Source: Actinospineispora acaciae DSM 45401
Lineage (GTDB): Bacteria; Actinomycetota; Actinomycetes; Mycobacteriales; Pseudonocardiaceae
Direction: 5' to 3'
Length of the DNA: 64,000 bases
NCBI RefSeq assembly: GCF_000620785.1
Contig: NZ_JIAI01000001.1
Span: 1,178,001-1,242,000, forward strand
Shown here one piece after another: positions 49,294 through 58,300 of this stretch (its first letter is position 1; each line of letters begins with the position of its first letter). The position numbers were made by a program, and so were the translations under genes. Below the pieces are notes generated by a model. It did no database searches, was not told the origin of the DNA, and worked only from the letters and a program-made list of their open reading frames with translations.

Positions 49294-50508
49294 ATGCACC
49301 TCAGGGAAGCCCTCGCCATTGCGTTGCAGAGCATGCGGGTGGCGCGGTTGCGTACGGCGTTGACGGCGTTGGGCATCGTGGTGGGTGTCGCGGCGGTCAT
49401 CCTGTTGGTGGGGTTGGGCACCGGGATTCGCAGTGGGTTCGACGAGTCGTTCGGGCCGTTGAGCACCGCGATCATCGTGACCAAGGCGAACACGTCACTG
49501 CCGGGCGCGCACGCGGCGAAGAGCCTGACCGAGCAGGACCTGGAGGCGCTGTCCAAGCCGGGCGCGGCGCCGAGCATCACCCACGTCACGCCGCTGCGCA
49601 ACGGCCAGGCCGTGATGCGGTACGGCACCAAGGAGTTCCGCGCCGCGATCGGCGGGGCGTTCCCGAGCTACCTGCAGGTCCGCAACCGCGAGATCATGGC
49701 CGGCCAGATGTTCACCCAGCAGGACAACGAGAGCCGGTCCAGGGTGATCGTGATCGGCACGAAGGTGCTCAACGCCCTGTTCGACGGGGACGTGGCCACC
49801 GCACTCAGCTCCGAGGTCAAGGTCGGCCGGCTGACCATGAAGGTGATCGGCATCCTCAAGTCCGCCGGCGACGACGCCGACGGGACGGCGCTGGTGCCGC
49901 TGAACTCGGCGCGCGCGCTGTTCGCCGGCGCGAACACGATCAACGGGATCGGTGTGGTGGCGGCCAGCGTTGACCGGGTCCCCGCCGCGATCCAGGAGAT
50001 CAACCAGGTCCTGGACAAACAGCACGACGTCAAGGACCCCGGGGTGCGCGACTACCAGACCCAGGCCATGCTCATCCAGCTCGAACAGGTCAGGAAGTTC
50101 CTGTCGCTGCTGACGCTGTTCGTGGCCGGGGTCGCCGGGATCTCGCTGTTCGTGGGCGCGCTGGGGGTGGCCAACATCATGCTGGTCACGGTCACCGAGC
50201 GGACCGGCGAGATCGGCATCCGCAAGGCCATCGGCGCCCGGGACAGCGCGATCATGAAACAGTTCCTGATCGAGTCGACGATGCTCGCCGCGTTCGGCGG
50301 GCTGGCCGGCATCGCGGTCGGGATCGGGCTCACGCTGGCCGGCGGCTGGGTGGTGCCGACCGTGGCGCCGGAGTTCGGGGCGCCTGAGATCTCGGTGGTC
50401 GCCATCGCCGTCGCGTTCGGGGCCAGCCTGCTCATCGGCCTCGGGGCCGGCGGCTACCCGGCGCTGCGGGCGGCCCGGCTGCACCCGATCCAGGCGCTGC
50501 GTTACTGA
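49294..50508 (+). CDS. MacB/FtsX-like ABC transporter permease
   Basis: 404 residues. It starts with LREALAIALQSMRVARLRTA and LTALGIVVGVAAVILLVGLG (helix 1), then an extracytoplasmic MacB_PCD domain of about 220 residues. The C-terminal half has three helices with VANIMLVTVTERTGEIGIRK and AIGARDSAIMKQFLIESTML, and ends GGYPALRAARLHPIQALRY. MacB permeases need an ATPase; none is adjacent, so it may use one encoded elsewhere. The iron box in its promoter ties it to the siderophore genes, perhaps for export. The 3' end overlaps the convergent monooxygenase gene by 7 bp. Confidence 0.88.
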   Translation: MHLREALAIALQSMRVARLRTALTALGIVVGVAAVILLVGLGTGIRSGFDESFGPLSTAIIVTKANTSLPGAHAAKSLTEQDLEALSKPGAAPSITHVTPLRNGQAVMRYGTKEFRAAIGGAFPSYLQVRNREIMAGQMFTQQDNESRSRVIVIGTKVLNALFDGDVATALSSEVKVGRLTMKVIGILKSAGDDADGTALVPLNSARALFAGANTINGIGVVAASVDRVPAAIQEINQVLDKQHDVKDPGVRDYQTQAMLIQLEQVRKFLSLLTLFVAGVAGISLFVGALGVANIMLVTVTERTGEIGIRKAIGARDSAIMKQFLIESTMLAAFGGLAGIAVGIGLTLAGGWVVPTVAPEFGAPEISVVAIAVAFGASLLIGLGAGGYPALRAARLHPIQALRY

Positions 50509-51656
50509 GGGCGACTCTGGGGGCGACTCTGGGGGCGACTCTGGGGGCGACGCAGCCCCAGCCGTGCGCGCAGCGTTCCGCCGCGGCGGACGGGTTCGAG
50601 CAGGCCGGCCCGGCGAAGGTGCGGGGCGACCAGGTCGGTCAGGTCCTCGAGGTCGCCGGGCAGCACGTGCGGGATGTGGGTGAACCCGGCCACCACGCCG
50701 GCGTCGTGCCACTGGGCCAGCCGCTCCGTGATCGACTCGGGGGTGCCGGCGACGACCAGGTGGGGCGGCGTCGCGTCGCGGAACCGCCGGCGCAGCCTCC
50801 GGGCGGCGAGCGCCTCGGTCTCATCGACGATCAGGTTCAGCCCGGGCATGACCAGCACGTCCTCGGGTTGTCTGCCGTGGCGGCGCAGCCGGTCGCGCAG
50901 GTCGTCGCCGAACGCCCGGGCCTCGTCGATCGAGGTCAGCCGGGTGAAGATCACATCGGCGGTCCGGGCGGCGCGCTCCCGGAACTCCTCAGAGGCGCCC
51001 GCCTGGATGATCACCGGGTGCCCCTGGGGCGGGCGCGGGACGGTCAGCGGGCCCCGGACCCGGAACCACTCCCCCTCGTGGTCCAGGGTGCGGATCTTGT
51101 CGGGGTCGGCGAAGACGCCGGCGTCCTTGTCGACGACCAGCGCGCCGTCCTCCCAGCTGTCCCACAGCGCCCGGACGATGCCCAGGAACTCGTCGGAGTG
51201 CTCGTGCCGGCGGGCCAGCGGCGGGCGGTGGTTCACCGCGAAGTTGTGCGCGTCCATGTCGCCGAGCGAGGTGACCACGTTCCACGCCGCCCTGCCCCGG
51301 CTCAGGTGGTCAAGCGAGGCGAACATGCGCGCCAGGTGGAACGGCTCGTGGTACGTCGTGGACACGGTGGCGGCGAGGCCGATGTGCTCGGTCACCATCG
51401 CCAGCGCGGACATCAGCGTGATCGGCTCCGGCCAGACGTTCACCGCGCCGCGCAGGCCGGCCCTGCTCGCGTCGTGCAGGGTGTACTTGTCGGGCAGGAA
51501 CACGTAGTGCACCCCGGCGCGCTCGGCTTTGAGCGCCAGCTCCAGGTAGAAGGACGGGTCCAGCAGCCGCTCCGGGCTCGACCTCGGCCCCGACCAGTCC
51601 CCGCCCACCCCGCTGGAGGCGGGCGCGACCAGCGTGGCGGCCAGCGTGAGGGTCAT
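50502..51656 (-). CDS. LLM-class flavin-dependent monooxygenase (NtaA/SnaA-like)
   Basis: 384 residues from ATG 51656. Bacterial-luciferase-fold marks are AERAGVHYVFLPDKYTLHDA, PEPITLMSALAMVTEHIGLA, TVSTTYHEPFHLARMFASLD and HLSRGRAAWNVVTSLGDMDA, as in the NtaA/SnaA/DszA group that uses reduced FMN. It probably oxidises the siderophore or a precursor, for example thiazoline to thiazole or N/S-oxidation; this is inference from its place in the locus. It is coupled by ATGA to the binding-protein gene. The C-terminus is four tandem RPQ(S) repeats from a 12-bp DNA repeat. Confidence 0.85.
   Translation of the reverse strand: MTLTLAATLVAPASSGVGGDWSGPRSSPERLLDPSFYLELALKAERAGVHYVFLPDKYTLHDASRAGLRGAVNVWPEPITLMSALAMVTEHIGLAATVSTTYHEPFHLARMFASLDHLSRGRAAWNVVTSLGDMDAHNFAVNHRPPLARRHEHSDEFLGIVRALWDSWEDGALVVDKDAGVFADPDKIRTLDHEGEWFRVRGPLTVPRPPQGHPVIIQAGASEEFRERAARTADVIFTRLTSIDEARAFGDDLRDRLRRHGRQPEDVLVMPGLNLIVDETEALAARRLRRRFRDATPPHLVVAGTPESITERLAQWHDAGVVAGFTHIPHVLPGDLEDLTDLVAPHLRRAGLLEPVRRGGTLRARLGLRRPQSRPQSRPQSRPQ
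50509..50550. repeat. 12-bp tandem repeat at the end of the monooxygenase gene
   Basis: gggcgactctgg occurs three times in a row, followed by a half copy. On the reverse strand it encodes the repeated RPQS tail of the monooxygenase. The first copy begins right after the stop of the convergent MacB-like gene. Slippage during replication could change the tail length. Confidence 0.8.
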
Positions 51657-52639
51657 CGGAAGCTCCGGCTCAGGAACGGCTGGAGCTGGTCGAGCACCCA
51701 GCCCACGTTGGCGATGCTCGGGACCTGCAGCGCGACGGTCACGCTCTGCGAGATCGCCGTGTAGTGCCCGCCGCGCACCACGTTGAGCTTCTGGAACAGC
51801 GGGGACGCCTCCAGCGAGCCGCGCAGGCCGTCGTTGACGTAGCCGAGCACCAGCAGGTCGCCGTCGAGGTCGCCGACCCGTTCCCGGCTGATCTGGGTGT
51901 AGCCGGCCGGGGTGACGGGGGCGTCGGCGAGCGCGGGCACGACGTTCATCCCCCACCGGCTGAACAGCCGCCCGGTGAAGCCGTTCTTCGCGGTGACCAG
52001 GCCGATGTCGTCGGCGGCGCGCACGTAGCCGTAGGCGTAGGTCTTGCCGCGCAGGCCGGGGATCGCCTCCGGCACCTGGTCGATGCGGCGGTTCGTCTGC
52101 TCCAGCGCGACGCGGGCGGCGTCCTCCTTGCCCAGGGCCTCGCCGATCAGCATGGTGCGCCGGTCCATGTTGTCGCCCTCGCCGGGCAGGCCCATGATCG
52201 TCGGCGCCAGGGCGGACAGCCGCTGGTAGCTGTCGGTCAGGCTCAGCGCGGAGGTCGCGACGATGAGGTCGGGGCGCAGGGCGGCGATCCGCTCGATGGG
52301 CGCGCCCTGGGCGATGTCCAGGACGGTGGTCCGCGCCGGGTCGAGCTGGCCCGCGAGCCAGGCCGGGATGCCGTCGGGGCTGTAGAAGTCCTTGGAGACG
52401 GCGACCGGGGCGACGCCCAGCGCCACCACCGTGTCCACGTCGCCGTAGCCCAGCGCCACCACCCGCTTCGGCCGCGCGGGGATGGTGACCTCGCCCTGGC
52501 CGGTGGACACCGTCACCGGGAACCGGCCCCCGTCCGTGTCCGGCGCCGCCTGGCCCCCGGCCGGCTCGCGGGCGGAGCAACCGGCGAGCACGAGGGCCGC
52601 CAACACACCGACCAGAACCCGACAACGTCTCCCCAGCAC
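51653..52639 (-). CDS. Ferric-siderophore ABC substrate-binding lipoprotein (FecB/FepB type)
   Basis: 328 residues from GTG 52639 with gggag upstream. The signal VLVGVLAALVLAGCSA carries the lipobox cysteine. The periplasmic-binding fold of helical-backbone type follows: VTIPARPKRVVALGYGDVDT, VVALGVAPVAVSKDFYSPDG, IAALRPDLIVATSALSLTDS and the C-terminal HYTAISQSVTVALQVPSIAN. Such proteins deliver Fe-siderophore complexes to a FecCD-type permease, which is not in the window. It is the first gene after iron box 2 and is coupled with the LLM monooxygenase. Confidence 0.9.
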   Translation of the reverse strand: MLGRRCRVLVGVLAALVLAGCSAREPAGGQAAPDTDGGRFPVTVSTGQGEVTIPARPKRVVALGYGDVDTVVALGVAPVAVSKDFYSPDGIPAWLAGQLDPARTTVLDIAQGAPIERIAALRPDLIVATSALSLTDSYQRLSALAPTIMGLPGEGDNMDRRTMLIGEALGKEDAARVALEQTNRRIDQVPEAIPGLRGKTYAYGYVRAADDIGLVTAKNGFTGRLFSRWGMNVVPALADAPVTPAGYTQISRERVGDLDGDLLVLGYVNDGLRGSLEASPLFQKLNVVRGGHYTAISQSVTVALQVPSIANVGWVLDQLQPFLSRSFR

Positions 52640-52675
52640 GCGACTCCCCTCGGTTCGGCACGCCGACCCTAGCAA

Positions 52676-52694
52676 TTAGGCAAGGCTGACCTTC
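52676..52694. promoter_or_regulatory. Iron box 2 (IdeR/DmdR-type), overlapping the end of a permease gene
   Basis: ttaggcaaggctgaccttc matches 14 of 19 positions of the iron-box consensus. It lies 37 bp upstream of the lipoprotein GTG and coincides with the last codons and stop (KVSLA, TAA) of the upstream ABC-2 permease. The same bases are therefore coding and regulatory. Confidence 0.78.
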
Positions 52695-53464
52695 GCGAAC
52701 CGGCGGGCTCCCCATACGACGCCGCCGACGGCCATGGCCCCGAACCACAGCGCGGTGCCGGCCAGGGCGCCGGTGTCGAGCGCGCCCTGCGCCCCGCCGC
52801 GCATCGCGTCCACCGCCATGCTGATCGGCATCACCCGCACCGGCCAGCGCAGCGCGTCGGGGTACCACTGCGCCGGGACGAAGCCGGTGTTGTAGAACAT
52901 CAGCAGCAGGTACACCATCGTGACCCCGGCCACCGACTGCGCCGAGCGGGCGCCCAGCGCGAACGCGAACACCAGCGCGCCGAGCCCGACCGCCACCCAG
53001 GCCGCGACCAGCAGGAACACCAGCGCCCCCGGCGGCCCGCCCGCAAACCGGAAGCCGAACCCGTGCCCGACGGCGGCCAGCACGACCGCCCCGGCGAGCA
53101 CCCTGGCGACCTCGGCGAGCAGCCAGCCCAGCGGCACCGACGCGCGGTGCACCGGCATCGAGCGGAACCTGCCGAGCAGCCCGGAGCGGCGTTCGGCCAG
53201 CAGCGACTGCGCCGCCGACGCCCCGCCGAACATCACCGAGATGAGCACGCAGAGCACCAGGTGGCCGGTCACGCTGCCGGCGCCGGTGACCTGGTCGAGC
53301 GCTGTGCCGAGCACGACGCGGAAGACGACGAAGAGCACGATCGGGAAGACGACGGTCTGGATGACCACCTCGGGCTCCCGCGACCAGCGGCGCAGCACCC
53401 GGCCGGCCTGGATCAGGGCATGCCCGACGGCGCTGTGCAGGCCCCGCTCGGAGGGTGCGGTCAC
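52676..53464 (-). CDS. ABC-2-type exporter permease (second of two)
   Basis: 262 residues from GTG 53464, which overlaps the previous permease stop as GTGA. Six helices; VVIQTVVFPIVLFVVFRVVL is the first, LLGRFRSMPVHRASVPLGWL is the cytoplasmic EAA-like segment, and MFYNTGFVPAQWYPDALRWP with VRVMPISMAVDAMRGGA are family marks of DrrB-like permeases. It forms the membrane part of an exporter with the adjacent permease and ATPase, probably for the siderophore. Confidence 0.87.
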   Translation of the reverse strand: MTAPSERGLHSAVGHALIQAGRVLRRWSREPEVVIQTVVFPIVLFVVFRVVLGTALDQVTGAGSVTGHLVLCVLISVMFGGASAAQSLLAERRSGLLGRFRSMPVHRASVPLGWLLAEVARVLAGAVVLAAVGHGFGFRFAGGPPGALVFLLVAAWVAVGLGALVFAFALGARSAQSVAGVTMVYLLLMFYNTGFVPAQWYPDALRWPVRVMPISMAVDAMRGGAQGALDTGALAGTALWFGAMAVGGVVWGARRFAKVSLA

Positions 53465-54219
53465 CCGGACCACCCGCCCGACCGGAAGGACCGCGCCGCG
53501 AGCAGCGCCGCCGCGAGCGTGCCGACGCCGAGCCAGCACGCCGTCGCGGCCACGGCACCGGCGGCGGGAACACCGGACGCCAGCCCGCGCATGGTGTCCA
53601 CCGCGACCGAGACCGGCTGCCAGCGCACCAGCGGTTGCAGCCACGCCGGGAAGTCGGTCGCCGGGACGAACCCGGTGGACAGCAGGACCAGCACCATCTG
53701 GACGGCCATCAGCGCCTGGGCCACCGCCTCGGCCCGCGCCCGCCCGGCCGCGAGCGCCGAGGCCGCCGTGCACGTCGCCACCGTGAACCAGGCCGCGACC
53801 GCGACGAAGCCGACCGCGCCGGCGAGGCCGTTGTGGAACCGGAAGCCCAGCATCGAGGCGGCGGCCAGCAGCACGACCAGCCCGGCGGCGAACTTCGCCA
53901 GGTCCGCGGCGAGCCGGCCGGCGAGCGGGGCGATCCCGGCGACCGGCATCGTCCGGATCCGCCGCAGCAGGCGCCGGTCCTCCCCGACCGCGAGCGCGGA
54001 GCCGATCGCGGTGAAGAACGCGGACTGGATGACGATCACGACCGGGAAGTACTGCGCGTAGTCGATGCCCCGCGCCTGCATCACCCGGTGCATCGGGCCG
54101 TAAAAGCCGAGCAGGTACACCAGCGGGATGACCAGCGCGGACACCACCTGGCCACGGTCTCGGACGGCCTGCTGGACGCCGCGCCCGGCCAGCGCGCGGC
54201 ACTGCGCCGGCGCGCTCAC
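53461..54219 (-). CDS. ABC-2-type exporter permease (first of two)
   Basis: 252 residues from GTG 54219 overlapping the ATPase stop. Six helices with VSALVIPLVYLLGFYGPMHR, VIVIQSAFFTAIGSALAVGE, DRRLLRRIRTMPVAGIAPLA (cytoplasmic segment) and LLSTGFVPATDFPAWLQPLV then WQPVSVAVDTMRGLASG. It belongs to the DrrB group and is the paralogue of the next permease. Two different half-size permeases behind one ATPase suggest a heterodimeric exporter. Confidence 0.87.
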   Translation of the reverse strand: MSAPAQCRALAGRGVQQAVRDRGQVVSALVIPLVYLLGFYGPMHRVMQARGIDYAQYFPVVIVIQSAFFTAIGSALAVGEDRRLLRRIRTMPVAGIAPLAGRLAADLAKFAAGLVVLLAAASMLGFRFHNGLAGAVGFVAVAAWFTVATCTAASALAAGRARAEAVAQALMAVQMVLVLLSTGFVPATDFPAWLQPLVRWQPVSVAVDTMRGLASGVPAAGAVAATACWLGVGTLAAALLAARSFRSGGWSG

Positions 54220-55148
54220 GCGGGGTGGCCGGTCAGGCGCAGGAACACGTCGTCCAGGGTCGGGCGGCGCAGGGCGATGTCGGCGACCCGGATGCCGGCG
54301 GCGTCGAGCAGCCGCACCGCCTCGGTGAGGTCCTCGGCGCCGCGCGGGGCGGGCAGCGACAGCACGCCGTCCCGGACGAACGGCGTGGCCAGCGCGGACA
54401 GGGCGCGGGCTGCGTCCTCGACCTCGGTGGCGGCGAGCGGCCGGACCTCGCACTGGGTGCCGCCGACCTTGTCCTTCAGGGCGTCCGGCGTGCCCTCGGC
54501 GATCACCCGGCCATGGTCGACCACCACCACCCGGTCGGCCAGCATGTCGGCCTCCTCCAGGTACTGGGTGGTCAGTAGCACGGTCATGCCGCCGTCGCGC
54601 AGCGCGCGCACCCGCTCCCACATGCCCAGCCGGCTCCTCGGGTCCAGGCCGGTGGTCGGCTCGTCGAGGAACAGCAGCGACGGCGCGCCGACCAGGCTCA
54701 CCGCGATGTCGGCCCGGCGCCGCATGCCGCCGGAGTAGGTCTCGACCCGGCGGTCGGCGGCCTCGGTCAGGTCGAACTCGTCGAGCAGCTCCCGCGCCCG
54801 GGCGCGGGCGTCGGCGGGGCGGCGGCCCAGCAGGCGGGCGAACAGCACCAGGTTCTCCCGGGCGGTCAGTTTTTCGTCCACGGCGGCGTACTGGCCGGTC
54901 AGCGCGATCCGGGCGCGGACGTCGGCGGGGTGGGTGAGCACGTCGAAGCCGGCCACCTCGGCGCGCCCGGAGTCCGGGCGCTCCAGCGTGCTCAGGATGC
55001 TCAGCGCGGTGGTCTTGCCGGCGCCGTTCGGGCCGAGCACGCCGACGATCTCGCCGCGCTCGACGGTCAGGTCGAGGCCGTCGAGCGCCCGGGTGTCGCC
55101 GAAGGTCTTGACCAGCCGCTCCGCCCGTACCATCGGCGGCTCGGTCAT
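54216..55148 (-). CDS. DrrA-type ABC exporter ATPase
   Basis: 310 residues from ATG 55148, overlapping the carrier-protein stop by 4 bp. It has GVLGPNGAGKTTALSILSTL (Walker A), the RIALTGQYAAVDEKLTAREN Q-loop form typical of DrrA, ETYSGGMRRRADIAVSLVGA (signature), LLFLDEPTTGLDPRSR (Walker B) and LLTTQYLEEADMLADRV (H-loop replaced by Gln in TTQYLEEAD, as in DrrA). A C-terminal DrrA-type regulatory tail ends RRPTLDDVFLRLTGH. It powers the two ABC-2 permeases. Confidence 0.9.
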   Translation of the reverse strand: MTEPPMVRAERLVKTFGDTRALDGLDLTVERGEIVGVLGPNGAGKTTALSILSTLERPDSGRAEVAGFDVLTHPADVRARIALTGQYAAVDEKLTARENLVLFARLLGRRPADARARARELLDEFDLTEAADRRVETYSGGMRRRADIAVSLVGAPSLLFLDEPTTGLDPRSRLGMWERVRALRDGGMTVLLTTQYLEEADMLADRVVVVDHGRVIAEGTPDALKDKVGGTQCEVRPLAATEVEDAARALSALATPFVRDGVLSLPAPRGAEDLTEAVRLLDAAGIRVADIALRRPTLDDVFLRLTGHPA

Positions 55149-55390
55149 GAGGGATACGCCTCGTCGATCAGGCGCGCCCAGGCGGACAGGGTCGGCTCCT
55201 CGGACATCGCGACCAGGTCGACCTCCACGCCGTGGCGCTGCCACACCGACGCCAGGCGCATCATGGCCATCGAGTTGAGCCCCCTGGCGAACAGGTTGTC
55301 GCCGTCGCCGAGGCCCTCCGGCCGTTCGGACAGCAGCTCCGCCACGGCCCGGCGCACGCCGTCGATGGTCAGCTCATCCGGTCTGCCCAC
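55145..55390 (-). CDS. Stand-alone aryl carrier protein
   Basis: 81 residues from GTG 55390, preceded by a strong ggggggaag ribosome site and overlapping the NRPS 3' end by 17 bp. The phosphopantetheine serine lies in NLFARGLNSMAMMRLASVWQ, and HGVEVDLVAMSEEPTLSAWA is the pattern of ArCP domains from DhbB/EntB/MbtB-type proteins. It would be loaded with salicylate by the ligase at the right edge and offer it to the Cy domain of the NRPS. There is no fused isochorismatase domain, consistent with salicylate rather than 2,3-dihydroxybenzoate as starter. Confidence 0.85.
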   Translation of the reverse strand: MGRPDELTIDGVRRAVAELLSERPEGLGDGDNLFARGLNSMAMMRLASVWQRHGVEVDLVAMSEEPTLSAWARLIDEAYPS

Positions 55391-58300
55391 GCGCTTCCCC
55401 CCAAACTGTCGACTCCAGCCGGCCGGCCAGCTCGTCCTCGCTGAGGCCGGACACCTCGAGGTACACCTCGGCGACGCGGTCCAGCCGCGCCCGGTCACCC
55501 GCCGCCTCGGCCACCGCCTCCGCGAGCGTGGCCACCGTGGACGCGGCGAACAGCGCGGTCATCGGCAGGTCGGGCAGCAGCAGGGCGTCGCGGATCTCGG
55601 CCATCGCGCGCATGGCCAGCACGGAGTGCCCGCCGAGGGCGAAGAAGTCGTCGTGCCGACCGATCTCGTCGATGCCCAGCGTGCGCCGGCACACGTCGGC
55701 CACCGCGCGCTCCAGCGTCGTGTCCGGCGGCTCGACCTCGCGCGGCCCGTCGGCCACCGCCGAGAGCGCCGCACGGTCCACCTTCCCGTTCGCGGTCAGC
55801 GGGAACCTGTCGAGCACCCGTATCCGGGCCGGCACCAGGTGCGGGGGCAGCCGTTCGCGCAGGTGCGCTCGCAGCTCCTCGTCCGGCGGCGGCTGACCGG
55901 TCGCGATGACGTGCCCGGCAAGGCCGTCGTGGCCGGGGCCGTCCTCGCGGGCCAGCGGGGTGACCACCGCATCGGCCACCGCTGGGTGCGTACGCAGCGC
56001 CGCCTCGATCTCGCCGGGCTCGACGCGCTGGCCGTGCACCTTCACCTGGCTGTCGGCGCGGCCGACGAACTCGATCACCTGGCCGGGCAGCAGCCGGCCC
56101 AGGTCGCCGGTGCGGTAGAGCCGCTCGCCGGTGCGCGGGTGGCAGACGAACCGCTCGGCGGTCCGCCGGGGGTCGCCCCAGTAGCCCCTGGCCACCCCGG
56201 GGCCGGCGCAGTACATCTCTCCCACCGACCAGAGCGGGCGCTCGCGCAGCCGCTCGTCCAGCAGGTGGTATCGGGTGTTGGCGATGGGGTGCCCGTAGGG
56301 GACGCTGCCGGTGCTCGGTTCGTCCGGCCGCACCCGGTGCCAGATGTTCCACAGCGTGGTCTCGGTGGGCCCGCCGACGCTGACGAACTCGGCCGGGCAG
56401 CCCAGCTCGCGCAGCCGTCCGGGCAGCCGGACCGGGATCCAGTCGCCGCCCTGCAGCAGCAGCCGCAGCGACGCCAGCGGCGCGCCGTCGTCGCCGAGGT
56501 GGGCCAGCAGCATCTCCGTCATCGCCGGCACCGAGTTCCACAGCGTCACCTCGTGCCGTTCCAGCAGCTCCGCCCAGTGGGCCGGGTCGCGCGCGCGATC
56601 GCGGTCCGGGATCACCACGCTGCCGCCGGCGCCGAGCACGCCGAACAGGTCGAACGTGGACATGTCGTGGTGCGGCGCGGTCAGGGCGAGCGCGCGGTCG
56701 GCGGGCGCGAGCGCGAACTCCTCGGCGGTGGCGCGCAGGCAGTTGACCATGCCCCGGTGCTCGATCATGACGCCCTTGGGCTCGCCGGTGGAGCCGGAGG
56801 TGAACAGCACGTAGGCGAGGTCGTCCGGGCCGGCCGGGCAGGGCAGGTGGACGTCGGCGAGGTCGTCGCGGGCGCCGCCGTCGCGGACCTGGTCGACGTC
56901 CAACACCGGTCGTCCGCCCGGCTCCTCATGCAGGCCGGAGCGGGTGAGCACCGCGCGGGCGCCCACCCGCTCCAGTAGGGAGCGAACGCGCGCGGCGGGC
57001 TGGCCGGCCTCGATCGGCACGTACGGGGTGCCGGCGAACAGCGCGCCGTAGGCGGCGGCCACCTGTTCCCAGCCCTTGTCCAGCACCACCGCGACCGGCT
57101 CGCCGGGCCGCACGCCGGCCTCGCGCAGCCAGCACGCGACCCGGTCGGCGTAGCGGCGCAGCCGCCCGTACCCGATCCGTTCGTCACCGGCGAGGACCGC
57201 GACCCGATCAGGATCGGCGACCGCGCGCGCCAGGAAACCGTCCTGCACCAGCGCGTCCGGGATGCCCAGCGGCGGCCCGGCCAGCCCGCTCCCGCCGCCG
57301 GGAACGACGTCGGCGGCGGACCAGCCGGACGGGTCCGGCTCGGCCAGCGCGTGCAGGCTGCTCACGAACGCCTCGGCCATGTCGTCCACCAGCTCCGGGC
57401 GCAACACCTCGGTCACGAAGTCCCAGTTGCCCACCAGCGCCCCGCGCGGGTCTACCTCGACCTGCACGTCCAGGTACACCTGCGGCGTCTGGGAGATCGC
57501 GTAGACCGGCCGCAGCCGCTGGCCCAGCAGCGCGTCCGGCCCGGACTCGAACCCGATGGTGCTGGTGAACACCACGGGCATCATCGTGCTGCCGGCGCCG
57601 CCGAGCAGGCGCAGCAGCTCGACACCCGAGACGTCGCCGTGCTGCAGGTCGCGCAGCAGTTGGCGCGCCGTGGCCCTGACCCTGGTGAGGAGGTCGGCGC
57701 CCGGCTCGTGCTCCACGGCGAGCAGGGTGAACGACGCGAACTCACCGAGCACCCTGTCGACGTCCGCATGCCGGGGCTGCCGGTTCATCCGAGGCAGGTT
57801 GACGGTGAGCCGCCGCCGGTCCGCCCAGCGCGCGAGCGTCTCCAGGAAGACGGTGACCACCAGCGCGGTCGGGGTCAGCGAGCGCTCGGCGCACCGCTGG
57901 GCGAGCACGGCCCAGCGCTCCGGATCGACGGTGAACGGCCGGGTGGACCAGCTCGGCCGGCGCACCAGCTCCGGGGCGGTGCGGTGCGGCAGCGCGGGCG
58001 GCGGCGGCAGCACGGGCACCCGGTCGGCCCAGTAGCGCTCGCTCCGAGGGCGCGCGCCTTCGTCGGAGGCGAGCACGTACTCCCGGAACGTGTACCCCAG
58101 CGGCGGCAGGTCGGCGTCGTCGTAGTACGCCGTGAGGTCCGCCACGAGCAGCTTCCAGCTCAGGTAGTCCAGGGTCAGGCCGTCGAAGCTGATGTGCACC
58201 CGGCTGGTGTCCTCGTCCAGCAGGGTCACCGCGACGCCGAACAGCGGCCAGGCGTCCGGCGGGCGCACCTCGTGCGACATCCGCTCCCGCCGCCCGTCGA

